From assembly GCA_050180895.1 (NCBI GenBank), contig JBFXDS010000005.1:62001-126000 (forward strand): DNA of 64,000 bases, read 5' to 3'. This DNA comes from JBGPEQ01 sp050180895 (lineage in GTDB: Bacteria; Pseudomonadota; Alphaproteobacteria; Dongiales; Dongiaceae). The position numbers were made by a program, and so were the translations under genes. Shown piece after piece: positions 1-7,804 of this stretch; within the stretch, counting starts at the first letter, position 1; the number at the start of each line of letters is the position of its first letter. The notes under the pieces are model-generated. The model made no database searches. It was not told the origin of the DNA and worked only from the letters and a program-made list of their open reading frames with translations.

Positions 1-534
1 ACCAGTGACACGCTCATCCTTTGCGCGACCGGCCGGACCCCGCACCGCCCGGTGAAGACCGCCGGCGACCGGCACTTGGCCGATTTCCGCGCCAAGCTCG
101 AAGAGCTGCTGGTGGAGCTGGCGTGCCTCGTTGCGCGCGACGGCGAAGGCGCGCAGAAGTTCATCACCATCGACGTGACCGGCGCTGCCTCCGACAGGGC
201 GGCGCGGCGGATCGGCTTGGCCGTCGCCAACTCGCCGCTGGTCAAGACCGCCATCGCGGGCGGCGACGCCAATTGGGGCCGCATCGTCATGGCCGTCGGC
301 AAGGCCGGCGAGAAGGCCGATCGCGACCGCCTGGAGATTGCCATCGGCGGCGTCGTCATCACCGAGAAGGGGCAGCGGCGTCCGGGCTACGACGAAGCGC
401 CGGTCGCCCGCCATATCCAGGGCCGCGAGATCGCGATCGCCGTCGATGTCGGCGTCGGCAAAGGCAAAGCGCGCGTGTGGACCTGCGACCTTACCCACGG
501 CTATATCGATATCAATGCCGATTATCGGAGCTAG
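1..534 (+). CDS. argJ: Bifunctional ornithine acetyltransferase / N-acetylglutamate synthase, 3' part
   Basis: This is the C-terminal part of ArgJ, which moves the acetyl group from N-acetylornithine to glutamate in cytoplasmic arginine biosynthesis. The reading frame is open from base 1 and ends at the TAG at 532-534, so the gene starts before the window. Family marks are TSDTLILCATG near the new N-terminus (the region after the autocleavage site that forms the beta chain), then KTAIAGGDANWGRI and the C-terminal end HGYIDINADYRS. All are typical of the ArgJ beta chain. The autocleavage Thr itself lies upstream and cannot be seen. A strong AGGAGG overlaps the stop codon and serves the next gene, so the two are probably co-transcribed. 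Confidence 0.93.
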   Translation, partial: TSDTLILCATGRTPHRPVKTAGDRHLADFRAKLEELLVELACLVARDGEGAQKFITIDVTGAASDRAARRIGLAVANSPLVKTAIAGGDANWGRIVMAVGKAGEKADRDRLEIAIGGVVITEKGQRRPGYDEAPVARHIQGREIAIAVDVGVGKGKARVWTCDLTHGYIDINADYRS

Positions 535-546
535 GAGGCGGCGGAC

Positions 547-1503
547 TTGCCGATGGCTGACGCGGAGCTCCGGCTGGAGACGTCGCGGCTGATCCTGCGG
601 TCTCTGCGGCGCGACGATGCGCCGGAGATCCAGCGGCTGGCCGGCGAGTGGGAGGTGGCGCGCTATACGGCCAACATCCCGCATCCCTACGCGGAGGGGC
701 TGGCAGAGGCGTGGATCGCCAGCCATCGCGACGATTTCGAGATCGTCTTCGCCATCGAGCGGCGTGCCGACGGCGCCTTTGTCGGCTGCATCGGCCTGGA
801 GCCGGACACGGACTCGCGCGAAGCCGAGTTCGGCTACTGGATCGGCAAGCCTTACTGGGGCGCCGGCTATGCCACGGAGGCGCTGCAGGCTCTGGTCGAG
901 CACGCATTCTCCGTCTTCGACATCGATCGTGCCCGTACCGCCGCGATGCCCGAAAATCGGGCCTCGATCCGCGTGCAGGAAAAGGTCGGATTTCAGTATG
1001 CCGGCGTGAAGCGCCAACGCGCGCCGGCGCGCGGCGGCGACATCGGCGTCGAACTGCGCGTGCTCGACCGGTCGCGCTGGCAGGCGCTGAAGACGCCGCC
1101 GCCGTTGCCCATCGTTCTAGTCACTGCGGTCGCGCTTCTCGATGCTGACGGCCGCGTGCTCATCGCGCAGCGCCCGGAAGGCAAATCCATGGCAGGTCTA
1201 TGGGAGTTTCCCGGAGGCAAGGTACATGCGGGCGAGACGCCCGAAGCGGCCCTCATCCGCGAGTTGAAGGAGGAACTCGCCATCGACGTGAAGGAGGCTT
1301 GTCTGGCGCCCTTCACCTTCGCCTCTCATCGCTACGAGACGTTCCATCTGCTCATGCCGCTGTATGTCTGCCGCAAGTGGGACGGCATCGTCGCACCGCA
1401 GGAAGGCCAGCGGACGAAATGGGTCGATCCGAAGCAACTCGCCGATTATCCGATGCCGCCCGCCGACAAGCCGCTGGTGGCGATGATCCGGGACTTCCTG
1501 TAG
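547..1503 (+). CDS. GNAT acetyltransferase fused to MutT-type Nudix hydrolase
   Basis: This is a two-domain protein of 318 aa. Residues about 8-170 are a RimJ-like GNAT acetyltransferase (RLILRSLRRDDA, FGYWIGKPYWGAGYATEAL, ENRASIRVQEKVGF). Residues about 185-318 are a MutT-like Nudix hydrolase with a full Nudix box (GGKVHAGETPEAALIRELKEEL) and the usual VTAVALLDADGRVLIAQRP strand. MutT proteins hydrolyse 8-oxo-dGTP; the substrate of the acetyltransferase half is unknown. The start is either TTG at 547, 8 nt after AGGAGG, or ATG at 553, 14 nt after it. The spacing favours TTG. It lies 12 nt after argJ, which suggests an argJ-mutT operon. Domain assignment is firm. Fusion rather than misassembly is inferred from the uninterrupted frame. 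Confidence 0.9.
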   Translation: MPMADAELRLETSRLILRSLRRDDAPEIQRLAGEWEVARYTANIPHPYAEGLAEAWIASHRDDFEIVFAIERRADGAFVGCIGLEPDTDSREAEFGYWIGKPYWGAGYATEALQALVEHAFSVFDIDRARTAAMPENRASIRVQEKVGFQYAGVKRQRAPARGGDIGVELRVLDRSRWQALKTPPPLPIVLVTAVALLDADGRVLIAQRPEGKSMAGLWEFPGGKVHAGETPEAALIRELKEELAIDVKEACLAPFTFASHRYETFHLLMPLYVCRKWDGIVAPQEGQRTKWVDPKQLADYPMPPADKPLVAMIRDFL

Positions 1504-1526
1504 GGGCGGATATCGCATCCGCCCCT
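1502..1526. terminator. Hairpin between convergent genes
   Basis: A perfect 10-bp stem (AGGGGCGGAT / ATCCGCCCCT) with a 5-nt loop begins inside the stop codon of the GNAT-Nudix gene and faces the convergent GST gene. There is no U-tract, so it may be a bidirectional transcript end or simply a member of the palindromic family also seen near 57283, 59644 and 60702. Confidence 0.45.
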
Positions 1527-1544
1527 CACCGGTCGGTTCTAGGG

Positions 1545-2153
1545 CTACTTCACCAACCCTTCCGCCTTGAGCGCCGCCTGCACCTGGGGACGGCCGGCGA
1601 CGCGCTCGAGGTATGCCTTGAGGGTCGGCCATTTGTCGAGGCTGACCTTGAGATGCGGCGCCCAACTCAGGATGGTGAAGAGATAGGCATCCGGCGCGGT
1701 GAACTTGTCACCCGTCAGATACGGCTTACCGTCGATCTGCGTGGCGAGAAAATCGAGCCGCTGGTTCAGTCGCTCGATCGCGACGGGTCGGTAGTCTTCG
1801 GGGACTTTCGGATTGAACAGCGCCCCGAATCCCTTGTGCAGCTCCGCGGTGACAAAATTGAGCCATTCCTGCGTGCGGTAGCGCTCCATGGTGCCGGCCT
1901 TCGGTGCCAGCCCGCTCTCCGGCTTCTGATCGGCGATGTATTGCAGGATGACCGGAACCTCGGTGAGCACCTCGCCGTTGCCGAGCGCGAGTGCCGGCAC
2001 GTAACCCTTGGGATTGATCTTGGTGTAGTCGGCGCCGCTCTTGGTCTTCTTGGTGCCGAGGTCGACCTGTTCGAGGTCGAAGTTCAAACCTGCTTCGCGC
2101 AATGCGATATGCGGCGCCAGCGAACAGGCGCCAGGCGTGTGATAGAGTTTCAT
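1545..2153 (-). CDS. Glutathione S-transferase
   Basis: This is a 202-aa cytosolic GST of the beta-like bacterial type, predicted to conjugate glutathione to electrophiles. The thioredoxin-fold N-terminus begins MKLYHTPGACSLAPHIAL. Its GACSL carries the Cys that is characteristic of beta-class enzymes, and NPKGYVPAL and EVPVILQYIAD form the glutathione site. The C-terminal helical domain contains LTGDKFTAPDAYLFTILSW, with the N-capping box region common to GSTs. The ATG at 2153 is chosen because a GGAGGAGG lies just upstream, and a nine-residue upstream extension has no such site. The gene stands alone, convergent with the GNAT-Nudix gene and divergent from the small gene at 2469. Confidence 0.9.
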   Translation of the reverse strand: MKLYHTPGACSLAPHIALREAGLNFDLEQVDLGTKKTKSGADYTKINPKGYVPALALGNGEVLTEVPVILQYIADQKPESGLAPKAGTMERYRTQEWLNFVTAELHKGFGALFNPKVPEDYRPVAIERLNQRLDFLATQIDGKPYLTGDKFTAPDAYLFTILSWAPHLKVSLDKWPTLKAYLERVAGRPQVQAALKAEGLVK

Positions 2154-2299
2154 GATCCTCCTCCTTCGATTTTGGGGCATGGCGTGCGCCCACAGTTATG
2201 AGTTGTGCGACAGCCGCGCAAGACGTGTCCTTCGAGTGCGCAAGTTACCGGCCGGTGAGCGCGCCGCCATTTGCGGCATCTGCGGGAATCGCGAGCCGA

Positions 2300-2314
2300 T
2301 TAAATAATTCTTAA
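2300..2314. promoter_or_regulatory. CtrA-type box TTAA-N7-TTAA
   Basis: The 315-bp gap 2154-2468 between two divergent starts holds an AT-rich patch at 2296-2370. At 2300-2314 it contains an exact TTAA-ATAATTC-TTAA, the full binding consensus of the alphaproteobacterial cell-cycle regulator CtrA. Three copies of a TTTACC motif follow at 2328-2366, partly in inverted arrangement (AATTTACC...GGTAATTT). The box lies 155 bp before the small gene at 2469. Binding by CtrA is inferred from the match only. Confidence 0.5.
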
Positions 2315-2468
2315 GGTCAATCTACAATTTACCAGGTAATTTCCGGAGAATTTACCGGATTTACCGACGAAAGTCATTGCGCCTTAACTCCTGGCTGGCA
2401 CAATCTCTGACGATACCGAGAATGTCCAATTCGGCATCGCTTGTTTCTACCTTCCGAGGACGTGCCAC

Positions 2469-2756
2469 ATGGCTGACGCTGGACGCGATCTCATCAGTGC
2501 GATCAATGCGCTTGCGACGGAGATCGAGCGCGGCATCTTCGTCGCCCAGGGCATCGCCGTCGGCACCATCGGCAATCTCGATGAGGACCGCGATCGCGCG
2601 ATGGTGCGTTGCCGCCAGGCGATCGCGCTGCTGGAGGCCGGTGGCGCCACGGCGGTGCCGCGCGGCGAAATCTCGGCCGCGATGCGTCGCCTGGAAGGTA
2701 TGCTTGCGCGCGAACAGCGGCTGGGCAAGGCGCCGCGCATCTGCGGCATGCAGTAA
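2469..2756 (+). CDS. Small conserved-looking protein of unknown function
   Basis: This is a 95-aa protein that I do not recognise. It has no signal peptide or membrane segment. The sequence is mostly helical and charged (DLISAINALATEIERGIF, EDRDRAMVRCRQAIALLE, EISAAMRRLEGMLARE), suggesting a small bundle of three helices, and ends in CGMQ. A GAGGA lies about 8 nt before the ATG, and codon usage matches the surrounding genome, so it is probably real. It is preceded by a perfect CtrA-type box and AT-rich DNA, hinting at cell-cycle or motility-linked expression. No enzymatic motif is visible. Confidence 0.65.
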   Translation: MADAGRDLISAINALATEIERGIFVAQGIAVGTIGNLDEDRDRAMVRCRQAIALLEAGGATAVPRGEISAAMRRLEGMLAREQRLGKAPRICGMQ

Positions 2757-2792
2757 CGGCTGCGTCGCCGGCGCGACCTCCGATCCCTCTAA

Positions 2793-3695
2793 TTAACGCC
2801 GCTGTCTTCCGTCGTCGATGTCGAGCGCGTCGGAGAGGCGCGTGCGCGCGCTTCCCGGCGACAGCGCCTGCTGCTGGCTCGCATGCGGCGCCCAGGCGGT
2901 CATGGTGATGATCTGGAAGCTGGCCGGCAGACGCCCGTCGCGTTGGCCCCATCGGCGGCGATAGAGCTCCTCTGCTCTGGCGAACAGCATGCGGCGAACG
3001 AAGCGTCTGTCGCGCGCCTGCACGGCATTGGTCTCGCCCATGCCGCGGAGGTCGCGCGTCAGCCCGAGCACGTCCGGATATGTTGCCGTCACCCGTTCGC
3101 CGTCCACCACCGGCAGCGCGAATCCGGCGCGCTGCAGCAGGCCGCCGGCGTCGCGCAGATCGGCGAAGGGTGATACCCGCGGGCCGGCGCCGCCGGTCTC
3201 GGCAAGCTCGGCCTCCGTCAGCGCCTGCCGCAACTCGATCAGCGTGTCGCCGCCGAGCATGGCCGCGAGGAACAGACCGTCGGGCTTCAGGCACTGGCGG
3301 ATCTGCAGCAGGCAGCCTGGCAGGTCGTTGACCCAGTGCAGCGACAAGTTGCTGATGACGAGATCGAAGCTCTGCGGCGCGAACGGCAGCAGCTCCTCGT
3401 CGCCAGCGAGCGTCGGGCTGCCGTTGGCGGCCGCGCGCCGGGCCATGGCCGGCGACAGGTCGCACTGGACCAGCATCTCCACGCCGCCGCGGCCGGCCAG
3501 CAGCGCGGCGACCTCGCCGCCGTGGCAGCCGAGATCGAGGGCGCGCGGGAACTTGCGCGTGATGTCGTCGAGGCGATCCGCCAGCCGTTCCGCCACCTCG
3601 CGAAAGAGAAAGTCGTGCGCGGCCAGACCGGCGGCGGCGCGGTCGCGATGAAGCCGCACCAGCCGGCGGTCGAAGATGTTCATCGAGTCCGACAT
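2793..3695 (-). CDS. BioC/NDUFAF5-like SAM-dependent methyltransferase
   Basis: This 300-aa class I methyltransferase has motif I as ALDLGCHGGEVAALLAG, a following acidic QCDLSPAM and the conserved SFDLVISNLSLHWVNDLP, which is characteristic of the BioC and NDUFAF5 families. The C-terminal half (LRDAGGLLQRAGFALPVVD, then ADELYRRRWG-like) matches the alphaproteobacterial homologues usually encoded beside comF. NDUFAF5-type enzymes assist complex I assembly and BioC methylates malonyl-ACP; which applies here is not decidable. The start at 3695 (MSDSMN) is chosen over a longer frame that runs into the upstream gene. A second possible start is 3683. It may be co-transcribed with the TauD gene, 32 bp upstream. 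Confidence 0.82.
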   Translation of the reverse strand: MSDSMNIFDRRLVRLHRDRAAAGLAAHDFLFREVAERLADRLDDITRKFPRALDLGCHGGEVAALLAGRGGVEMLVQCDLSPAMARRAAANGSPTLAGDEELLPFAPQSFDLVISNLSLHWVNDLPGCLLQIRQCLKPDGLFLAAMLGGDTLIELRQALTEAELAETGGAGPRVSPFADLRDAGGLLQRAGFALPVVDGERVTATYPDVLGLTRDLRGMGETNAVQARDRRFVRRMLFARAEELYRRRWGQRDGRLPASFQIITMTAWAPHASQQQALSPGSARTRLSDALDIDDGRQRR

Positions 3696-3727
3696 GCGGG
3701 GGGCGGGCGCTCGGCGGAGAGGCTGCG

Positions 3728-4615
3728 CTAGAGCTGTCGCCCGCCGGCCCGCGGCCCCACCGGCCGCTCGCCCTTGATCGTCGTGCGGTGCATCAGCCGG
3801 CGCTGACCGTCGTAGTCGTTGACGGCGTAGTGGAGGGTGCAGCGGTTGTCCCATACGGCGAGATCGCCGGTGCGCCAGCGCAGCCGGCAGGTGAACTCCG
3901 GCTGGGTCGCATGGGCGAAGAGGAACTCGAGCAGGGGCTTGCTCTCGGCCGTGGTCATGCCCTCGAAGCGCGTCGTATAGATGGCGTTGACGAAGAGCGC
4001 CTTGCGGCCGGTCGCCGGATGCACGCGCACGGCCGGATGCACCGTCTCGCGGTCGGCCTCGGGATTGTTGCGCTCGATGCCGATGGACCGCGACACGGCC
4101 AGGTCCTGGGACACGCCGTCGACGCCGTAGGGCTTGCCGGTATGGATGGCATTGAGGCCGTCGAGCAGGCGCCGCAGCCCCGGCGACAGCGCCTCGTAGG
4201 CGGCGTACATGTTGGCGAACAGGGTATCGCCGCCATGGCTCGGCACCTCGCGGGCATAGAGCACGGAGCCCAGCGGCGGCTCCTCCAGGAAGCTGAAGTC
4301 GGAATGCCAGGCGTTGCCGAACGTGCTGATCTTGCGCTCGTCTGCCTCCTTCAGCACGGCGATGATGTCCGGATGCTCGTCCATGTGCTTGATGTAGGGC
4401 GAGCGGCTGATCGGCCCGAACCGGCGCGTGACGGCGAGATGCTGCTCGGGCGTCAACGCCTGGCCGTGGAAGAAGATGACGAGATAGTCGTGCAGCGCGC
4501 GCTCGATCGGGGCGAAGCCGGCATCGTCGAGCGGTCGCGACAGATCGATGCCAAAGATATCGGCGCCGAGCGCGCCGGCCATCGGCCGGATCTCTATCCG
4601 GGATGCGCTGCTCAT
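3728..4615 (-). CDS. TauD/TfdA-family Fe(II)/2-oxoglutarate dioxygenase
   Basis: This 295-aa protein belongs to the TauD/TfdA family, which hydroxylates small substrates such as taurine, sulfonates or aryloxyacids using Fe(II), O2 and 2-oxoglutarate. The iron-binding facial triad is visible as HSDFSF (His and Asp, around residues 103-105) and the C-terminal His in CTLHYAVNDYDGQRRLMHR. The trailing Arg of that segment is expected to bind 2-oxoglutarate. GDTLFANMYAAYEALS is also typical. The substrate cannot be read from the sequence. It starts only 1 nt after the stop of the intradiol dioxygenase-like gene, with GGAGGCGG inside that gene's end, so the two form one transcription unit. Confidence 0.88.
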   Translation of the reverse strand: MSSASRIEIRPMAGALGADIFGIDLSRPLDDAGFAPIERALHDYLVIFFHGQALTPEQHLAVTRRFGPISRSPYIKHMDEHPDIIAVLKEADERKISTFGNAWHSDFSFLEEPPLGSVLYAREVPSHGGDTLFANMYAAYEALSPGLRRLLDGLNAIHTGKPYGVDGVSQDLAVSRSIGIERNNPEADRETVHPAVRVHPATGRKALFVNAIYTTRFEGMTTAESKPLLEFLFAHATQPEFTCRLRWRTGDLAVWDNRCTLHYAVNDYDGQRRLMHRTTIKGERPVGPRAGGRQL

Positions 4616-4616
4616 T

Positions 4617-5258
4617 CTAGTCCGCCGCCTCCAGCACGATATTGAAAACGCCCTTCAGCGCGTCAGCTTCGATCTCGGACGCGGGCAACAGCGCGACGAT
4701 GACGCGTTCGCGTGCACTGACCTCGATGCGCCGGAGTACGCCGTCGGTCGCGTTGCCCGGCTCGCCCGCCACATACATCTGCGTCACCAGCGGCTCGACC
4801 CCCGGGCCGGAGACGGCGAAGTGGATATGCGCCGTGCGGCCCGGATAGGGCACAGGCTTGATGGTGCGGAACCGATAGGCGCCGTCGGCGTCGGTCAGTG
4901 TCTGGCCATAGCCCTGGAAGCCATCATCCGCGGGCGCGGGATTGCGGTCGCCCGGATGATGGTAGCGGCCGTTGGCGTCGCACTGCCAGATCTCCACGCG
5001 GGCGGAGGGGACCGGACGGCCGTCAGGCGCAAGCACCCGTCCGGCCACGTGCGTCACCGTACCCAGGGCCGGCGTCGGTGTGCCGGCTACGCGCACGAGG
5101 TCGTTGTCCGAATCGAGCGGCAGCGTCAACGGATAGAACGGCCCCTTGGTCTGCCGGGGCGTCGGCGCCAGCACCGCCGCTGCCGGCCGCAACAGGCCGC
5201 CGGCCGTGGCGGCGGCCAGGCTGCCAAGGACAAGCCGGCGGCCCGGATATCTGTGCAT
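4617..5258 (-). CDS. Exported intradiol ring-cleavage dioxygenase-like protein
   Basis: This 213-aa protein resembles the beta subunit of protocatechuate 3,4-dioxygenase and other intradiol dioxygenases. An N-terminal twin-arginine-like signal (GRRLVLGSLAAATAGG) with an Ala-rich end suggests export. The mature part has TKGPFYP, then GRVLAPDGRPVPSARVEIWQ, with the probable Fe(III) ligands as Tyr in GRYHHPG, Tyr in PYPGRTAHIHF and the two His of AHIHF. Ring cleavage of a catechol-type substrate is the family function. A periplasmic form is less common, and whether this one is catalytic is not proven. It is coupled to the TauD gene downstream and divergent from comF. Confidence 0.82.
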   Translation of the reverse strand: MHRYPGRRLVLGSLAAATAGGLLRPAAAVLAPTPRQTKGPFYPLTLPLDSDNDLVRVAGTPTPALGTVTHVAGRVLAPDGRPVPSARVEIWQCDANGRYHHPGDRNPAPADDGFQGYGQTLTDADGAYRFRTIKPVPYPGRTAHIHFAVSGPGVEPLVTQMYVAGEPGNATDGVLRRIEVSARERVIVALLPASEIEADALKGVFNIVLEAAD

Positions 5259-5381
5259 GTCGCGCTCTCCTCGCCTCGCTATTCAGCCATATGGGAATGA
5301 GACGCGCAAAGGCCAATCCGGGAATCCTTTTGCGCCTCCGGCCGGATTGACAGCCGCCGGTGACGCGGGCCCAATTCGTCG

Positions 5382-6140
5382 ATGCATCCCGTCGCCACCC
5401 TTGCCGTGGGGCTGAAATGGGGCGGCAGCCGCCTCCTTGATATCGTGCTGCCCCCGCGATGCCTCAAATGCGGTGCTGCGGTCGATGCCGTCGGCGCGTT
5501 GTGTGCCGGCTGCTGGCCTGCGGTCGCCTTCCTGACGCCGCCGCATTGTGCGGCCTGCGGTCTGCCGTTCGAGTTCGATCTCGGTCCGGACGCGCTATGC
5601 GGCGCCTGCGCGCGCGAACGTCCCGTGTTCGCGCGGGCGCGCGCGGCCTTCCGCTATGAGGACGGCAGCAAGGACCTGATCCTGCGCTTCAAGCATGCCG
5701 ACCGTACGGATTCGGCTCCGGCCTTTGCCCGCTGGATGGCGCGCGCCGGTGACATGCTGGTCGCCGACGCCGATCTGATTGCGCCGGTGCCGCTGCATTG
5801 GTTGCGCCTGTTCACGCGACGCTACAACCAAGCGGCGCTGCTGGCCTCGGCCTTGGGCGGGCTGTCCGGCAAGCCCGCCGTCAACGATCTGCTCGTCCGG
5901 CGGCGGCGGACGCCGTCGCAGGGTGGCCTCGGCGCGGCTGCCCGGCGCCGCAACGTCGCCGGCGCCTTCACCGTTCATCCGCGGCACCGCGTGCGCGTGG
6001 CGGACAAGCGCGTGCTGCTCGTCGATGACGTGCTGACCACCGGCGCTACGGCCACCGCCTGCGCTGGAGCCTTGCTGCGGGCCGGCGCCGCCGCCGTCGA
6101 CGTGCTGACCTTGGCGCGCGTCGTCCGGCCCGCCGCGTGA
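5382..6140 (+). CDS. comF: ComF family phosphoribosyltransferase-like protein
   Basis: This 252-aa ComF-like protein carries an N-terminal zinc-ribbon (CLKCGAAVDAVGALCAGC and CAACGLPF...CGAC) and a C-terminal type I phosphoribosyltransferase fold with the PRPP-binding loop VLLVDDVLTTGATATA. The internal YNQAALLA and RRRTPSQGGL segments are typical. ComF is needed for uptake of transforming DNA in competent bacteria, but homologues occur widely in Alphaproteobacteria where the role is undefined. The gene precedes grxC and a nitrilase, a gene order common in this class, and is divergent from the dioxygenase pair. Confidence 0.9.
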   Translation: MHPVATLAVGLKWGGSRLLDIVLPPRCLKCGAAVDAVGALCAGCWPAVAFLTPPHCAACGLPFEFDLGPDALCGACARERPVFARARAAFRYEDGSKDLILRFKHADRTDSAPAFARWMARAGDMLVADADLIAPVPLHWLRLFTRRYNQAALLASALGGLSGKPAVNDLLVRRRRTPSQGGLGAAARRRNVAGAFTVHPRHRVRVADKRVLLVDDVLTTGATATACAGALLRAGAAAVDVLTLARVVRPAA

Positions 6141-6240
6141 CGCGCGCCGGGCAGGCCAACGGGCTGCCGAGGGGTGACAAAGATGCGACGGCATGCCACC
6201 TATTGTAGGCACCAGTGTGAGGGGTGACCGGCGGCCGGTC

Positions 6241-6507
6241 ATGGCGAAGATCGAAATCTATACCACCATGTTCTGCCCCTATTGTTTTCGGGCGAAGAAG
6301 CTGCTGGCGCAGCACGGCGCGGACTTCACGGAGATCGACGTCATGGCCGATCCGGCGCGGCGGCGCGAGATGATCGAGCGCGCCGGCGGCCGGCGCACCG
6401 TCCCGCAGATCTTTATCGACGGGCAACATGTCGGCGGCTGCGAAGAGCTTTACGAACTCGACGAAGCCGGCAAGCTGGCGCCGTTGCTGCGGGCCGTGCC
6501 GGCATGA
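6241..6507 (+). CDS. grxC: Glutaredoxin 3
   Basis: This is an 88-aa dithiol glutaredoxin with the active site CPYC in YTTMFCPYCFRAKKLL, the cis-proline loop RTVPQIFIDG and the glutathione-binding GGCEELYEL. It reduces disulfides and glutathionylated proteins using glutathione in the cytoplasm. The start MAKIEIYTT at 6241 fits the family length; an upstream extension of 16 residues is unlikely. Its TGA overlaps the ATG of the following nitrilase by 4 nt (ATGA), showing tight translational coupling. Confidence 0.95.
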   Translation: MAKIEIYTTMFCPYCFRAKKLLAQHGADFTEIDVMADPARRREMIERAGGRRTVPQIFIDGQHVGGCEELYELDEAGKLAPLLRAVPA

Positions 6508-7367
6508 GCGCGACGTTCAAGGCCGCCTGCGTCCAGCTCAACGCGGCGCGTGATATCGCGCCCAACATCGCCGCGGCCACCGCCCTGATCCGCGAAGCCC
6601 ACGCACGGGGCGCCCGGTTCATCCTCACGCCCGAAAACACCAGCATGATCGAGCCGAAGCGGCCGCTGCTGCTGGAGAAGGCCAGGCCGGAGGCCGATCA
6701 CCCGGGCATCCCCGCCTTCTCGGCGCTCGCCGCCGAGCTCGGCGTGTGGCTCCTGATCGGCTCGATGCAGATCAAGCTCGATGCTGCCACTTGCGCAAAC
6801 CGGTCGTTCCTCTTCGACGACCGCGGCCGCATCGCCGCCCGCTACGACAAGATCCACATGTTCGACGTCGATCTTCAGGGCGGCGAGAGCTATCGCGAAT
6901 CCAAGACCTTTCGTTCGGGCGATCGCGCCGTGGTCGCCGACACGCCCTGGGGCCGGGTGGGTCTCACCGTCTGCTACGATCTGCGTTTCGCCTACCTCTA
7001 CCGCGCCTTGGCGCAGGCGGGTGCGAGCTTCCTGACCGTGCCGGCGGCCTTCACGGTGCCGACCGGGCGCGCCCACTGGCAGACGCTGCTGCGTGCCCGC
7101 GCCATCGAGACCGGGTCGTTCGTCTTCGCCCCCGCGCAGTGCGGCGAGCATGCCGAGGGCCGCAAGACCTACGGCCACTCGCTGATCGTCGCGCCCTGGG
7201 GCGAGATCCTGGCCGAGGCCGGCGAGGCGCCCGGCATCATCGACGCCGAGATCGACCCGGCCAAGGTCGAGGAGGCCCGACGCATGGTCCCGGCGCTCCA
7301 ACACGACCGCCGGTTCGCCGCGCCTGAGAGTCCGTCGATCGGGTCGCTGCGCGCCGCCGGCGAATAG
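6504..7367 (+). CDS. Carbon-nitrogen hydrolase (Nit1-like amidase)
   Basis: This 287-aa nitrilase-superfamily enzyme has the catalytic Glu in FILTPENTSM, Lys in RYDKIHMFDVDL and Cys in GLTVCYDLRFAYLYR. The sequence after the Cys and FDVDLQGGESYRES resemble the Nit1 group, which hydrolyses deaminated glutathione, so a metabolite-repair role is likely, in line with its overlap with grxC. Older annotations would call it an omega-amidase or hydrolase. It starts inside the stop codon of grxC. Family membership is clear; the exact substrate is inferred. Confidence 0.9.
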   Translation: MSATFKAACVQLNAARDIAPNIAAATALIREAHARGARFILTPENTSMIEPKRPLLLEKARPEADHPGIPAFSALAAELGVWLLIGSMQIKLDAATCANRSFLFDDRGRIAARYDKIHMFDVDLQGGESYRESKTFRSGDRAVVADTPWGRVGLTVCYDLRFAYLYRALAQAGASFLTVPAAFTVPTGRAHWQTLLRARAIETGSFVFAPAQCGEHAEGRKTYGHSLIVAPWGEILAEAGEAPGIIDAEIDPAKVEEARRMVPALQHDRRFAAPESPSIGSLRAAGE

Positions 7368-7404
7368 GGCAGCAACGATCCGCGCGGTCGCCGGTCGGCA
7401 CTTC

Positions 7405-7610
7405 CTACTCGGCGGGGCGCTCGACCTTGGCGGCGATCTGCTCGGCCGCCGGGCCGGCGCCGCGGCGCGCGCGGCGATAGCGCGTCAACTGCTGGTCGGC
7501 GAGGACGCCGATGAGGATGACGCCGCCCATGACCGCGAAGTTGAGGGAGCTGGGGATGCCCAGCAGGTTGACGAGGTTCTGCAGCACCTGCAGCAAGGCG
7601 CCGTGCAGTG
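7405..7610 (-). pseudogene. Remnant of a sugar-type ABC transporter permease C-terminus
   Basis: A short minus-strand frame contains LQVLQNLVNLLGIPSSLNFA followed by VMGGVILIGVLADQQLTRYR, which looks like the last membrane segment and cytoplasmic tail of an RbsC-type (BPD_transp_2) permease. The rest of the permease, normally about 300 aa, is missing. Upstream the frame runs into unrelated sequence beside a perfect 9-bp inverted repeat. It has no plausible start and is most simply a deletion remnant. The gap 7611-7804 after it holds no gene, only a small GC-rich hairpin at about 7770 (CGGGC-AAA-GCCCG). Confidence 0.55.
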
Positions 7611-7624
7611 CAGCAAAGGGTTCA

Positions 7625-7646
7625 GATTGCCTCCGCAGAGGCAATC
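7625..7646. repeat. Perfect 9-bp inverted repeat
   Basis: GATTGCCTC, a 4-nt loop CGCA, and GAGGCAATC form a perfect stem directly at the broken edge of the permease remnant. No U-tract follows on either strand. It could mark a deletion or insertion junction or be a leftover of a mobile element end. Confidence 0.5.
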
Positions 7647-7804
7647 CATCGCCGCCTTACGCTCTCCGCGTTTCGATCTTATAATCAGGGCCAGAGTCGT
7701 TGATCGGATGCGGATGGTCCGTGGGCAATCTTGTCGGCGCTGCATTTGCCCGAAACGAAAGAGACGGCCCCGGGCAAAGCCCGCCCCAGTACTTCGTTGG
7801 TGGA

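Noticed and set aside
2393..2409. Sigma-54-like promoter (TGGCAC...)
   Set aside because: The -12 element GC is not at the required distance; GA is found instead.
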